The notes: generated by a model from the letters alone, not told the origin. A stretch of DNA of 64,000 nucleotides from Sphagnum magellanicum (GCA_021904315.1 CM038919.1:10230001-10294000); one strand, 5' to 3'. Positions 1 through 13,150 are shown, numbered from the stretch's first letter. Numbers and translations: made by a program.

Positions 1-440
1 GAAAATTTGAAAACTTGAAAATTTCAAGAATTTTTTACCACATGTAAATAGGGTGTAATGTACATGACAAACAAAACAAAGTTGTAATTTATGATATACA
101 AAACAAAATCCGAAAAGTAAACTTTAGCATATTTTGGTATGATTTAAAATTACGATATTTTTCAAGAAAAAACACAAAATCTAGCAAAATGCACACACTT
201 CACAAAATTCATGTTTATTCAACAAAGATTAACACAAAATATGTGATGTATTGGGGTAACTATATGTATTTTTAATAATAAGTTGCAAAATATTTCATTA
301 AAAAATCCTTTCATATGAAAAAGTGAAAAGGATTAAAAAAATATTCACAATTCTTTTACAAAGTAATCATGTTGACTCCTTTGAATGTATTTGCACCCAA
401 GTTGAATATATTTTAATTAGAAGAATTGGCAAGTAGGTTG
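1..440. repeat. Dispersed AT-rich repeat, copy 1 (partner at 56950-57480)
   Basis: This stretch matches 56950-57480 in the same orientation. Shared blocks include the segment around CACAAAATCTAGCAAAATG, the 'tattggggtaactat' segment and the 'gttgactcctttgaatgt' segment, in the same order and with similar spacing. No open reading frame of note is present. The left limit may lie outside the window. The identity of the repeat family is unknown. Confidence 0.5.
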
Positions 441-599
441 AATTTTATAATTATGATGACTAATTTTATATTCATACAATTTCTAATCTTATGGGGTGTG
501 TAATGTATATGTGGAATTAGATTTGGATTTTAGGGGGGTGGGGGGCAAGGGGGAGAAGAAGGTAAAAAGTGGAAAGGTATGGAAAAGGAGAAGGTTTGA

Positions 600-1358
600 T
601 AATACAAAAAAAAAATGGAAAAAAATGACATTTGACAATGCAAATGAAACAAAAAACCTAGATTGGATTGTTCATTATTTAGATCCATGAATATGGTATA
701 ATAGATGATACGAGCAAATGCATGGTTAGGTGGTTCATTTAAGAAAATAATAATATTTCACAAAAGTCCATTCTATAGTGTTAAATTTGTATATATTTTT
801 ATCAAGTACCATTGGTTAAATGGTTTTTTTGATCATGTAACAAAAGTAATAAAGTCCATATTAATAGGAACCCAAGTAGATATTCTAAATACATGCACAA
901 CTAAAAAAATAATTTGAGAATTGATAAAATACAACAATGGGATAGACTTATGAAAATATGGTCCAATTCTAGTTATTCATAAATCTTTAGCTAGAAATTG
1001 GTTATGGTTTTTAAGGGAGGAACTTCATATAAAAGTTTATTATTTCATGCCATATCACATACTAAGACATTATAAATAAATTTGGAATGAAATTCGATAT
1101 GAAAATTTCAATTTTCTACCATTTCGGTTAATTGACCAATCCTTATTTTTTGACTTCAAAAGTCCAAAGTTGTTAAAAGTGGGTGTACTTTTATTTTAAA
1201 AAATTACACATGTTTTTATAATCAAGTTGTTAATCTAGAATCAAATGTCAATTAACAAAATGATAATTGTATTATTTGTTAAATGTGTCCAAGGAAAGGG
1301 TACCTTGCAAAAATGAACATCATGACACCAAAAGCGAGCCATCATATTGTGCATTTAC
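600..1358. mobile_element. TIR-bearing small DNA element, diverged copy 1
   Basis: The right end (1336-1358) is a degenerate version of the terminal inverted repeat seen intact at 29582-29604 and 54650-54672, with about 6 of 23 positions changed. Internal blocks such as 'gacttatgaaaatatggtc' (about 947) and 'cttcaaaagtcca' (about 1153) match the copy at 54650-55392 in order. I could not find the left terminus, so the start is approximate. The small ORFs here are not supported as genes. Confidence 0.45.
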
Positions 1359-3292
1359 ACTTTTAGGTAACAAAGTTGGAATTGTTGAGGAGTATTTACT
1401 AGATTTTTAAAAAAATAAAATCAATTTACAAGTTCAGGCCAAATACAATGTGTTGACATAAATAAGCTAAAAGAAATAGAAAGATTGTGAACATTAAAAT
1501 GAGGTTGAAATCAAATGCAATAAACTTACAAAATCATATAACATTATGACAAGACCACAAGAATATGAAACATGTGCATTTGATGTAAACACCTGGTTTA
1601 GATGTGGCAAATATGATATTAACTTCAAGGTTCAACATGCAAATGTTTAATGGATTGTGAAAAATTGGATGTTGAAACTGGAAAAAATAGAGTAAAAATG
1701 AAAAAAATGAAAAACATGTACAAGGATTCAAGTTGGGAAAAACATTTATGTAAATGCTTATGAAAGTTTGAATTGTTGATCTTGTCATTATTGGTGGGCC
1801 AATTGTGTAGCGTGACAAAAACAAATACAAAGTTTGTGACATGCCAAGGCTTCAAATTATTTGTTGCAAACTAAACAAAGCCATTTTTTTGATGAGTATA
1901 TATGTTTGATGAAAGGGTTAAATGCAATTTGAATGAGTGATTAAGGTTGAATACATTTGGAATTATAATGCATGAACATTGCTAATTATAAATTGCTTTC
2001 AGGTTGAATAGGTACTTGTTCACCATAACCTTGAAATTGTTTTCTTGTGAAGTTCTACATGCAACTACATGGTTTTGTGGGTAATTACATTTAGAAAGTG
2101 GTATGTGGATACGACAAACGTTGATTGTAAAAATAAAACATTCATGGTCCTTTATAAGGATAAGAAACCTTAATTTATGACACAATTCAAGTCGAAAAGA
2201 ATTCAAATCTTAAGAAGTTAGGTGTTTAGTACTTTCAAAACATGTCCAAGAATTGAGCTATGATAAAAGAATATTTTTGTGAATTACTCATCCAAAGTCC
2301 CCTTCCGTGTTCCAATTTTACTATCACATTCATTGAGTTCAATTGTTGTCATGATAGGTTTCCCTCAAACCAAATACATACTTGTCATTTCACACCTTTT
2401 TAGGGAAGCACCTAATTATTAGAACCAATTGTGAATACAATAGCCCACATTCACAATATCATAACTCTTTGCAAGCAAGGATGGCTACTCAAATGCTTGA
2501 TTGCAATTACCACCTTCACATTGTGGAAATGTGATAATGCCCACATTCACATTGTTTGAACTCTTCATAATGCACTAACACATCCCAAACCTTCAATTTG
2601 ACATGCTTCATGTCCTTTGGTCTCATGTTGATGACAATCACTTTAACAAATGAAAACTAGAAACTCACTCAATGCAATGTAGAACTCTCTTGAGGACTTG
2701 GTATTATGATAGGATAGAGTCGGGCCTAGAAATGGAACCATTAACTACTAGCTTGCTGTCTAGAAAATAGCCTTTGAGTCACACTCCATTTTGTATACAC
2801 ATATATGACAACCACTATGTACACTTTGGTGGGAAGAATGGGGGAGCTAATTAATTTGCAGTTTAGGACAGCATTTAAAAAATGAGACAAGCTTTAAAGT
2901 GCTAGACTTTGTGTCCTCTTTTCTCCTAGGTAATGTTCTCTTAGGACAATTTGTTGTAGATGACAATCATCTTTGCACTAAGTTAGTTAAAAACTGGGAG
3001 CTTTGAACTTTTCTTGGAGAGGGGTAGGGAAAGCCCTCGAACTTCTGAGTTGGTAATTGCGTCTGCTAAAATGATATTGTATTGACTGTCTCTAGTTTCT
3101 ACCCATGTATTGAGGAGGATCCTTTTAAAAATCTTTGCAAATCCATTTAGTTATGCACACTAGATTGGCCCCCTTAAAGTTGTGCATATCTACTGAATTA
3201 GAGTCTGCCAAGCAAATCCATGAACCATCCACTAAGATAATCTTCATGGGATACTGGTAAATGGTCTATATTGACATTGGATATCTACCTGT
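1359..3292. other. AT-rich DNA with no recognisable feature
   Basis: I read both strands and saw only short ORFs with no motif. The composition resembles the surrounding decayed repeats. The minus-strand ORFs at 1534-1855 and 1982-2206 show low-complexity aromatic/Ile/Asn-rich translations, typical of AT-rich non-coding DNA. Confidence 0.5.
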
Positions 3293-6059
3293 TTGTGGCT
3301 TGGAAGCCAACATTTCATAGAGAGCCCTCATACAAGAGAAAGGGGTACAATGCTAGATGTGTTAGAACTTAGACATGAGCGGATTGACATTGACAGAGTG
3401 GAGCAACAAAAACATGAAATAGTGTCCTGTGGTTTTTCCAGGAATGCCATATGTACTAGCTTAAATGTCAACCTCATTGGAAGCTAGTAGGCTATGGAGA
3501 GGGTAAAACAACAAAATGGGCAACTTCTGATCCTATAGTGCACAAAAGCATTCTTGCTTGAGACATCATCCAAAGCTAAATAAGGACCTTATGTTGTTGG
3601 GTGAAGCCCAATTCTGGTGAAGCCCAATTCTGGTAAAGCCCGCAGACGAGGGCTTTACTGAGTGTCAAGACCTGTGCCAAATTCTTATTTTTATTTTTCT
3701 CCTGATGGGAAAAAACGAAAAAAAATTGCAGGGTGTTCTCAAAATGCCCTACTAGACAGTGGAAGAAAAATGTATTCTCTGTAAGGTGCTCTTTAATTAC
3801 ACTAGAAAAAATCAGTGGAGGTCTTTACAAAATTTTCAATGTCAGATTCAAAGCTTTCAAAAAATTTACAAAATACAATCCTTATGTCTTTAAGTAATTA
3901 CTTTTTTATGGGGTTTTTAGTCTCCAAAATTTGAAAATAATTGAAAATTTTCCAGACTCCATTGGTAGCCAAATTATAGAAGGATGTTCAGATTATTTTA
4001 CTTTCATTATTTTCAATAGACAAATCTGGCTAAATCGTCTTGTAGATGATCACCACGTCAGCTACTGAAAATTGAAGGAAAAGAAAACTCTATGACTGTG
4101 TATGCAACCTAGCTTGCACCTGGAGCCGATTAACAGGCAATGTCCTCATGATCTAATAAAAAAGATCAGGGACAGAAAGAGATCAGGAATTGTTGGAAAC
4201 AAATGCAAAAATTCAAGTCCTCTCTTCTTGCTGCATATCATAAAGTTGGGCCACTGTGTTTCTAGCGTTGCAGCATGGCACATTGTAAAGCATACTTGCG
4301 AAGGAACTTATTGTGCAAAGTGCCAGAACTTTTTCATTTCTAAAAAAGTTCCTACCTGGTGGTGGGTACGCATATTAGGTATCACAATTTTAAAAATAAA
4401 TAAATGATGGAGCTTTATGGTAGTGCCCTCACAGAGACCATTACCAGAACTTGCGTAACATATCCCCGAATATTCCAATGGATGCTTCATTTTCCTATAC
4501 AAAACAATTTTCTTTCAGAGAAATGTTTTCTGAAAATTTTGGCTTTTCTAAAAAATAATAGAAAATTTGTGGAACCTGCTATTCAACTAGGGTATGTTTG
4601 AATTTTCAACCTGCCATTAAAGGGCAAAGTCATTACTTGAGGAGCCTGCTTGTTTGGGTGTTCTTTAAGTTTCATGTTGTATATAAACACAAGAATCAAC
4701 ACCAGAACGAGTCATGACCTGTCATGGAATAACAACTTGGTTTCAATGAGTGTCCACAATTTGACACTAAAGGATCAAAGACAAAAACAAAAAGATTGGA
4801 GATTGCTTGCTGATTTCACAAATATGCCAATTCCCTTCATTATACATGCTGAAACATGCCAAGACCTTATTATTGTTATTATTTTGCCACCAAAACAGCC
4901 CAAAACACACACACACTCTCTCCACTCATATTAAGTGCTGTCAGACCTGAGTTGTGAAGAAAGAGAGGGAAACGGAGAAGACCACAAAGTTGAAGTTCCA
5001 ATGGTTTTTTTTGCAATTTTGTGTTATAGCCAAAGTGGCGATGATCCACAGGAAGATTTAGCCGGATTTAGCTGCTAGCTAAATATAAAAGTAAAATTTT
5101 AAAAGATCTTTGCGTTTTTTGGCTAACATCTTTGAACCATGTATAGAAATATAAAAAAAATTCTTTATTTTTCTAGATTACGACTATTGAAAATCTCAAA
5201 AAGCACATGATTTTAGCACTTTTTATTTTTAATATTTCATTTTGGCTATACATTGACAGCAAAGAAAAAAAAAGGCTGCCACAAACCTGCAAATCTCACA
5301 AACAGAAAGTGCCTGCAGTGCTGACGCAGTTAGAGCTGGTCCAGGAGACGGCGAATTGTAGCGTTAGAGTTGGTCGGAGAGTGGACCTGGTTTAGTGGCA
5401 TTGTCTGAAGTAGAACGGCGGGCTGTGCGGCTTTTTATACACATCCTTTTTGGAATTTTGGGGGCTGTGCGGGAGAGGAGACGAGAGGAGAGGATGGGGC
5501 GGCCTGGTTTGTAATTAGTATTTGTTGTTTTCTTTTCATCTGTCCATCGTGCCTACCTCCAAACCCTGAGATGTTTCGCATGTAACATGTGATGGGGAGT
5601 GTTCTGGAATGTCGGATTCGTCTTTAGATTTTGTCTTGGCTTCTTTGCATTTAAGATGGATTTCTGCCACGCCATAAAGCTCCTTCAAAAATTCTGCCAC
5701 TTGTGAGGATTGACCATCTGCTGATTTTTGTCAACATTGGTGATTGTAGTAAGTAGCAGTGGTTGATGTGAGGAACAACCCTTCTTCATAAGGACCAGTA
5801 CTCTTGTGGTAGGGTTTTTGAACCTGGGTCTTTTGTTGGGCCCGGTCCCTCCCTGTGGACTATCACATTCGATCCAACTTTTGGAAGTTTTACCTTATTA
5901 GAACCGGTTTCACAGTAGGTGAACCTGTTTCTTTGGTGAAAGTGTTTAGACTGTTTAGATTGGGACGGAGTTTTTTAGTGTTCAGAGTGTGAACACAGTA
6001 AGTAGATGTACAACATCTTATCTATTGGCAGGGCCAGCGTGTTTGTGAGGCCTTGTTTG
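3293..6059. other. Unassigned, partly GC-richer DNA
   Basis: This stretch contains ORFs of 60-100 codons on both strands (for example 4102-4407 and 4650-4934, plus) but none with a motif I recognise. Around 5280-5520 the DNA becomes richer in G+C, with a purine-rich run (GAGAGGAGACGAGAGGAGAG near 5472), unlike the AT-rich flanks. It could be a UTR or exon remnant or another repeat; I cannot decide from the sequence. Confidence 0.35.
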
Positions 6060-6067
6060 ATGTGTAC

Positions 6068-6645
6068 CAGTGTTGTGCAATTTTAGGAAGAACCTCTAGT
6101 TCTGGTTCTTAAAAATGCTTAGAATCATTCTTGTTATAGTTCCACACAAAAATGGAACCAGCAATCCGATTTCAAGTCTTGTTCATTTAAGAAAAAATCT
6201 GGTTCTGTTGATTCAGGTAACTCAGAGGAACTGGAAACCTGAAACCAGACTGTAACCGGTGGTTAATTGTTGATTAACCTTCTATTAGCCCTTGATTTTA
6301 GTCCTTTTTTTTCAATTAAAAAAATAAATTGTGGTTTAACTTGAGGTAACTCAGATTGGAATTGGAAATCTGAAACTAGACCATAACCAATGATTAATTG
6401 TCAATTAACCTTTGATTAGCCCTTGGTTCTAGTCCTTTTTTTTCTAATTTATAAAAAATCACGGTTTGGGTTTTGGTTCCACACATCATTGGGTATCCAA
6501 TTTCAAGTCTGGTTCTTAAAAAAAGAAAGAAGAAGATTTCTTTCTGGAACTGTTTTTCAAAATTAGACCCAATTTCAGTTCTATTTCTACTAATTGAAAC
6601 TGGAACTAGTGATTTGAACCTCCAAACCAGGTACCTGCCCAATTG
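6068..6645. mobile_element. hAT-like GAACC-rich small element A
   Basis: The left end CAGTGTTGTGC and right end TGCCCAATTG form a degenerate terminal inverted repeat of the family that elsewhere reads CAGTGTTGGGC / GCCCAACACTG. The interior is dominated by GGTTCT, GAACC and 'tggaactgg'-type words on both strands, as in the other copies. No coding capacity is visible. The hAT assignment rests on the CAGTG-type TIR and on the 8-bp duplications seen at the copies starting at 19597 and 40689. The flanking 8-mers of this copy (atgtgtac / gtacatat) do not match well. Confidence 0.5.
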
Positions 6646-8794
6646 GTACATATATGTGTTGTGCAGTTAATATTTGAGTTTTTAATAACTTGTTTTGGTA
6701 TTTAAAAATTGGGAAATCAAAGAACCTTGGGTTACAATTATATGGAAATTTTAAGAATCAAAGAACATGCAGTTTTAGTTTTATCTAAAAAACCTCAAAG
6801 AATTGGTGGTTGTTTACAAAATGACCAACAATGTTTAGAACATTATTTGAGTGGGTCTTAGATGTTTTTGGAATTGTGATTACATACTAGTTCTCACATT
6901 TTTATATATTTGTAGTTATATATCGGAACTGATTATTTGACTTTTTAAAAGAACCACCATTAGGGTAGAGAGGCCCATCACCAAACACATGCCAGTCATC
7001 GAACACCCACCTAGTGTGGCAAACTGCATATGTTAGAACAAAAGTGTTCATTGTTTAGCCTATCACCAAACATTTCATTGAAAATAATTTTGTTCTAAGT
7101 TTTTCATATTGTTGATTGTTCATCAAGTTTTAGTGTTTGATATTAGGGATTTTGGTGGCCATATTTGTAAAAAGTTTGAATAAATTTACAAGGGACCACT
7201 TTGGAGATGGTGATTAGCTAAATTTCATAATGGAAGGTTGGAAATGTGATGTATTTTCATGTTTGGTTATAGGGGGAAAATGCATTAGTTTTTCGAAGGC
7301 CCCATGTTTGGTGTGGAAATAAAAGTTTGGTGATAATCGATTGGATTGAATAGTACAAGGAGAAAAAGTTTGGTGATGGGTATGCAAGTCATGTTAAATA
7401 TCACACAACTAACCATAAACAAGGATCACAGTTTACAAGAATCAAATGGATATTCAAATCTTACACATTAATTGGGGAAGTTTTTTTTAATTTTCCCCCA
7501 ATTTTGTGCACATCCCCTTCTTGTCAAAAATTAAAAGCATCAAATCCACAAGGCAATAATGCTACAAATATGCATACACAATTCATTTTTACAAAAATAT
7601 TAGTAAGACTTTTTCACTATGTTAAAGCTTCCAATTTGTGAAAAAGCTAACCTTAAGTCATTCATCAAGGTTTTGAGAGCATATGGGTTAAAACAGTAGA
7701 GGTCAAGTAACATACAAGGGGTAAAGATCTCTAGATCAGAAACACAAGTCCTAGTAGATCAACAAGAACAAACTTTGTGATTTAGAGTAGCTAAAGAAAA
7801 GTCTCAAGAGTTAAATCAAAAAATTGCACACATTAGACTAACTAAAGAGGGGCTACAAAAGCTTGATCATCAATAATCAAGTCCTAGTGTTGTCAAAGAA
7901 GAGAAAAAAAACCAAGATTCAAGGGTGGATGCAAGGGGGTAACTAGGAAAGGATGCAATAGATGAACTTTGCAATCAAAAGTTCAAGAAGTTTTTATACT
8001 ATTGCTAGATGCAAAGTTCTATAGTTCCTAGGTACATTATAGGTAGCCATAAGAGAGGTTGATTTTTTCAAATTCCAAGATGTCGTAATTTGTTATACAC
8101 ACCTACTGCCTACACACAAACAACTAATCAAAATTTACTATGGTTAGACTTTGAGGAGTTTTATGCATTGATCACAAGTTTCAAACAACTAGAGGCATAT
8201 GCATTTCACATTTACCATGATCTTTCATATTTTCTTTAGAGTTGGTCAAAATATAGAAGATTCAAGTTTGTACTTCTCGTAGGGTTAAACCAAACACCCC
8301 CAACTTGTTAGAAGTTGGGGCCTAGGGGCTCTAAATCATGATGTTGTTGAATGTGCCTCATAGGAGGCAAAGTGGATTGGATGATTAGCCAAGCCAACAC
8401 AAGGAAAATGTCCCACCATCTTTTGGATCATAGGAACCAACAACCAAACAATGAAAAGTCAATATATCCAATCCTATCAACATTAGAAGCAAATGGAGCA
8501 ACCGGACATTGGAGGAGGCCATGGATGCAATTGGGAAAGGGACAACTTCATTGAGGAAGGCAAGTAGGCATTGGAACATACCATTAACCTTGTTGTTTGA
8601 TTTTGTATGGAAAAACAAGATCTAAAAAAGTAAGACTAATAGGCGTATTAACAACAAAAGAAGATTAGGTTGTGGTTTTTTAGGTTTTAGCTTTGCAAGA
8701 TGTTGGGCTATTAATAAGCCTGTAACAATTGAAGATGAAAAATGGCAAAGCTGACCCAAACAAGGCTAACACCTTTCCAAGGAAGAATATTAAG

Positions 8795-9612
8795 TGTCAC
8801 AACCCCACTTTGGGCGAAGTGGGAGAATGTAACTCCCACTCCCAAAAGTAGAGACTTGGAGTCCTCTGGGACTCCCGAAAATTCAGAAGACGATTTGAGG
8901 GGTCAAATCTCCTTGCCTTGATGCGTTTTTTATATCAATGGAAAGCTCTTGAAGCGTAGATGTCCAAAATGGCCTCGCATTGCCCATTTGGACATCTGCA
9001 GCCCAAGTTATGGGCAAAAGAAGGGCCGGGAGTCAAACTGCCACTTTGACTCCCAACCTCTAAAAGTCGAGAATCGACCTCTCCCCGACGTCGCCTCAAG
9101 GAGTGTGACACAGCCTTGGAAAGCTCTCGACGAGAGCTCAACTTTGGTTCAGAGCTCGTCCCAATCCGAGATCGGGGCGAGGAGTTGTGGCCGTCCAAAG
9201 TCCCGGGACTCCAACTCGGGATAGTTTCGGGACTCCAACTTGGGAGTCTTGGGAAAAAAGGCCATTTAGATGTAGCCTTGACGGAGAGCTGCAGAGAATA
9301 CGATATGGGGGAAGGTGGTGGCTTCCCCCGAGTCCGGGCCGTGGTGAGTCAAGTGGTCCAAGTTGCCCGTGGCTTGTCCCAACACCCAAGGGTGTTCCCG
9401 AATGTGAACTAACCTTTTTGTGGTTGGTTTTGGATGCAGATTCGTGCTTGATCTTCTAATCCATCTTCCTAGTCTAATCTTGGGGCTTCTAGCATGCCCC
9501 TCTAACCCTCTTTAGTGCTGGAAGTCGGGAGCGCCCCTCAAGTCCCCCTTTTCTGCAACTACACATAGTTGGACCCTCAAGTGGGTTCAACCCAGGACTT
9601 GGGAGTGCGTCA
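8795..9612 (+). mobile_element. Solo LTR, copy 1, inserted in the pogo-like transposase
   Basis: This 818-bp unit starts TGTCACAACCCC and ends GTGCGTCA, the TG...CA form of an LTR. It is flanked by a perfect 5-bp duplication TTAAG (8790-8794 and 9613-9617). It is closely similar to 27764-28549 along its length and related to the inverted copy 10480-11394. No internal retroelement region is attached, so it is a solo LTR left by recombination between two LTRs. The several overlapping ORFs of 80-98 codons in it lie in matching places in the other copy and are LTR shadows. It is markedly richer in GC than the surroundings. Confidence 0.85.
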
Positions 9613-10479
9613 TTAAGGACCTTTTGGTGGTACTAATTTAAGCGTAAACATCTTGAGCTTAACATTTGTCAAACTGAAGGATTGGGTATCGATAAAGTTC
9701 AAAGATTAACAATCCAATCATGCCAAAATTTCTACCAAAATTTGTAATCCATGTACAACAAACATAATTATGTTTAGATCATATTGGTAAAGTTCAAAGA
9801 TTAACAATCCAATCATGTTAAACTTTCTACCAAAACTTGCAATCCATGTACAAGAAGCATAATTATGTTTAGATCATATCTAGAATTCTAATGAAACATG
9901 CATCCAAGCATGAAGATAGCTAGGAGCCAAGGTTTTGGCAAAATGAGGTTTTCAGCAAATGTATAACACCATTCCTAAGTCCCATGGAATGGTTGATTAT
10001 TAACTATGTTGTTAATACAGCAATGACAACATTGTAAGGGTTTTACATTTTCAAAGGAGAAATGATACCAAATGACTACATTCAACTTTACAAATTAAGG
10101 ACTTGTATGGCTATGAAGTCAAAAGCGCGGATGATTACATGTTTTTTCAAAGAATTCCTTTCTTTCTTCAATAGGTCAATACTAGATGGAATCTTTCTAA
10201 TAAATAAACATTTACTTATCTTGGATGGCCATGGATCCATGCCGTTTTTGAGGCAATTGAGGAAGCATAAACATTTAGGTTAGATTTGGTTACCTTACCT
10301 TCACATACATCCCATGCATTGTAGCCTTTGGATGTAGCATGTTTCAAATCTTCCAAGATTGTTTTTAAAAAGGAAAGAGACATAACAATGATCAACATGA
10401 ATTACATCGAACTAGAAAAATGAGTTTTGGTAGGATGGGTGGCCAAAGCACTAGACCAAACATTTTCAAGAAAAAATAT

Positions 10480-11394
10480 TGACACACCCCCAAGCTTCTT
10501 GATGGACTCAACTATGAGTCCAAAGGTGAAGACATCGGAAGGAGAAGGAGTTGGGGCGCATTCTGTGGCTCGGAGCATTTCGGGGGTAGAAGGGCGTGCT
10601 GGAACTCTGGGATGAGATTAGGAAGATTTACAAGTAATTCACTTAGTCACATGGACTTGCACAAACCAAACAACAAGTTGGTTAATGTGTAGTTGGAACA
10701 CTTTGGTGCACGAACGAGCCACAGGCAAACATAGACTCACAAGAAGCACCACGACCCGAACTTGGGGGAAGCCACCACCTTCCCCCTTATAGTACATTCT
10801 GTGCATGGCCATGGGGCCAGCACCCAAATGACATTTTGTCCTAGGACTCCCAAGTGGGAGTTTTGAAATTCTCGAAATTGGGATTCTAATAACTTTGGAG
10901 GCCCATAATTTTTTGTGCATGCTTTCGATTGAGGTGAGGTTTAAACCAAAGCTGTAGCCTTCATTGAGAAATTTTCAATGGTATGTGGCACGCCACTTTC
11001 ACATAAGGAAATCGGGACGATTCTTGACTTTTAGTGGTTGGGAGTCAAATTGACAATTTGACTTTTGGCCCTTCTTTTGGTCATAACTTGTGTTTTAAGT
11101 GTTCAAATGAGTCATGCAAGCTCATTTTAGACATTTACATTCTAAGATATTTTTAATGATATAAGGAACTTCTCAATCCAATGAGTTTTGGCCCGTACAA
11201 TTGCCCTTTGAAAATTCTGAAGTCCATTGGGATTCTAACTCCCAAAATGGGAGCTCATTTGGGAGTGTGGGGGTTCATTCCCTCTCACTTTCTTGCACTC
11301 TTGGGAGCATGAAATGTGATTCTTGAACTCATTCTTGGCCCGCACCTTCACAAGCCCATGCCTTGGTCGCGAACCCAAGGTTAGGGTTGCAATA
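10480..11394 (-). mobile_element. Solo LTR, copy 2, inverted, in the pogo-like transposase
   Basis: Read on the minus strand, this 915-bp unit runs from TATTGCAACCC (a worn TGTCGCAACCCC) to GGGGTGTGTCA. It is flanked by a perfect 5-bp duplication AATAT (10475-10479 and 11395-11399). It aligns with copies 8795-9612 and 27764-28549 through the 'gggggaaggtggtggcttcccc' block and the terminal blocks, but is much more diverged. The terminal changes are G-to-A and C-to-T, the usual signature of methylated-cytosine decay. It is the oldest of the three copies by appearance. Confidence 0.75.
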
Positions 11395-12429
11395 AATATT
11401 ATCTCAAGGTTCAAAAGTACAAGGATTTTGCCATTGGAACCTAAAGCCATGGATGAAAGAAATCTTAAAAGCTTATACATAATAGTGAATTAGCTTGGAG
11501 AAGAGCAAGATGATGATTATTAATCAAATCAAGATGAGGATGGGGAGATGGAATGGGCAAAACAAAATGTTGTAGAAGAGCTGATCAACATAGCTTCAAC
11601 TATAGAACCGACAACTATGTGAATCTATGCTTAATAGTGTGGTTCAAGATCAACCTAAGTATTATGTGAACATGAATATGGTTGAAACCTTGGAGTAGTC
11701 TTCAATAGATGTGGGAGTAGAATGCAAAATCCTAAAAACTTAGGAAGCATTGGTAGGCACCAACTTGTTGTCATTACCACATTTCCCTGCAAAAAGGACT
11801 AATGGGAAAGAACTATTAGTTGATGATTCGCAAAGTCATGTTGTGACTTTAGAAGAACACTTGACCATTGTGCATCAAAAGGCAATGGATAAAGAGGTGG
11901 CAAAACATATTATAAAAACAAGAAAGAAGGAGAAGCAAAACAAGTAGGTTAGAAAGGTAACAATAATAATGATTGTAGTAAAATGGGCAACTAAAAAGGA
12001 ACTTACAAGACAATAACGAGCTACCTTCATTACAACTTGGTCATCTGTAGCAATAAAAAAAACATGAAATAAATTTCATTAGAATTTCCAAGAAGGAATG
12101 TGAGTTCACCTTTTTGGACATAGGGATGTGAACTTGGGTTGGACAATAGATCTTCAAAAATCGGTTCAATAATAAGCTACGGTTCAAAGGCAAAAGAGGA
12201 AGGGAATTATAACATTTCTACAATAACTTGATGAAACAAACATTTAAGAGGAGTAAAAAGGAGGAGCAAGGTTTAGTGTTTAGTGAATTAAAATAGGATA
12301 TAGAATAACAAGGGGATAAGCTTAAAATTGATGTAATAATAATAACTAGGGTAGAAACTTGGTTGAGTAAAAGCTTTAGGAATAATAGTTTAGTGGTTCA
12401 ACGACCAATAGGAACTCCATGGTTCCAAG

Positions 12430-13150
12430 TTCAAAAGCACCAACTGAAGATCACTAGGAACTCATGGGGGCTTGATCCACTAGGAAAAGGATTAGCACCA
12501 AGACAAAACCATCATAAACACAAGAGAAAGGGGGTGGGGTTTGATTCATCGGAAATAACACCAAGAGGAGATGAAAAACACCAAGAAGAGGACCATCACA
12601 AACACAAGAATGAGGGGGTTTAGTTTATCAGGAATAACATTCAAAGGAGATGAACAATACTAGGAAGAGGATTAACACCAAGAAAGGACCGCCATAAACA
12701 CTAGAAAGAGGGGGGGTTCGATTCATTAGGAGTAACACCTATAGGAGATGAAGAACATAAAAAAGAGGACCATCATTAAGAGAAGACCATCACAAACATA
12801 AGAAAGAGGTGGGGGTTCAATTCGTCAAGAATAGCATTGGGAGGAGATGAACAACACCAAGAAGAAGACCAACATGAACACAAAAGAGGGGGGTTTGAAT
12901 TCATCTAAAGTAGTAAGGAGATGAAGAACACCAAAAAAAGAACCAACACTAAGAAGAGGACCATTGTGAACACTAGAAAGAGGGGGGTTCAATTCATCTA
13001 GAACTGCACCAAGGAGAGGAGTAGCACCAAGAAAAGCTTAAGAACACTAAGAAAAGGACCAACATTGGGAACATACATGGAGAAGATCAAAAACAATAGG
13101 AGGAGAGGAGTAGCATTGAGAAAGGACCATCATAAACACCACCATAATAT
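12430..13150 (+). repeat. Imperfect tandem repeat, units of about 78-99 bp
   Basis: At least six units contain a G-rich run followed by TTCAATTCATC or a variant. The markers fall near 12541, 12619, 12717, 12816, 12894 and 12988, giving steps of 78, 98, 99, 78 and 94 bp. Between markers, words such as 'aacaccaagaagagg', 'accatcacaaacac' and 'gaggagatgaa' recur. The array lies between the transposase C-terminus and the right end of the pogo-like element. It is purine-rich on the plus strand. The ORF at 12363-12623 is a product of this low-complexity repeat, not a gene. Confidence 0.7.

Larger units (their letters stand above)
8351..11947 (+). pseudogene. Decayed pogo-like transposase (HTH-psq plus DDE_1 type)
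   Basis: Several pieces of one transposase gene lie in order on the plus strand. An N-terminal piece at 8351-8554 shifts frame into a psq-like helix-turn-helix at about 8509-8621, containing EAMDAIGKGTTSLRKASRHW and stopping at TAA 8622-8624. After solo LTR 1, a piece with FWWY-like and YTTIPKS-like words runs through about 9613-10060. The catalytic core at 10062-10283 contains LILDGHGS, whose Asp (10224-10226) is the usual second metal-binding Asp of DDE_1 proteins. Just beyond, about 10285-10330, other frames read TLPSHTSHA, a typical following segment. Solo LTR 2 interrupts after 'RKNI'. A conserved-looking C-terminal tail with SQSHVVT and a Lys-rich end is read at 11750-11947. Such proteins cut and paste elements at TA. 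Many stops and frameshifts make this copy dead. Confidence 0.65.

Noticed and set aside
6394-6670. Overlapping ORFs on both strands
   Set aside because: They fall in the GAACC-rich hAT-like element A and its right junction and derive from repeated words.
9116-9459. Overlapping ORFs of 83-98 codons on both strands
   Set aside because: They lie in the solo LTR, recur at matching positions in the 27764-28549 copy and overlap each other in all frames, as expected for GC-rich LTR DNA with few stops.
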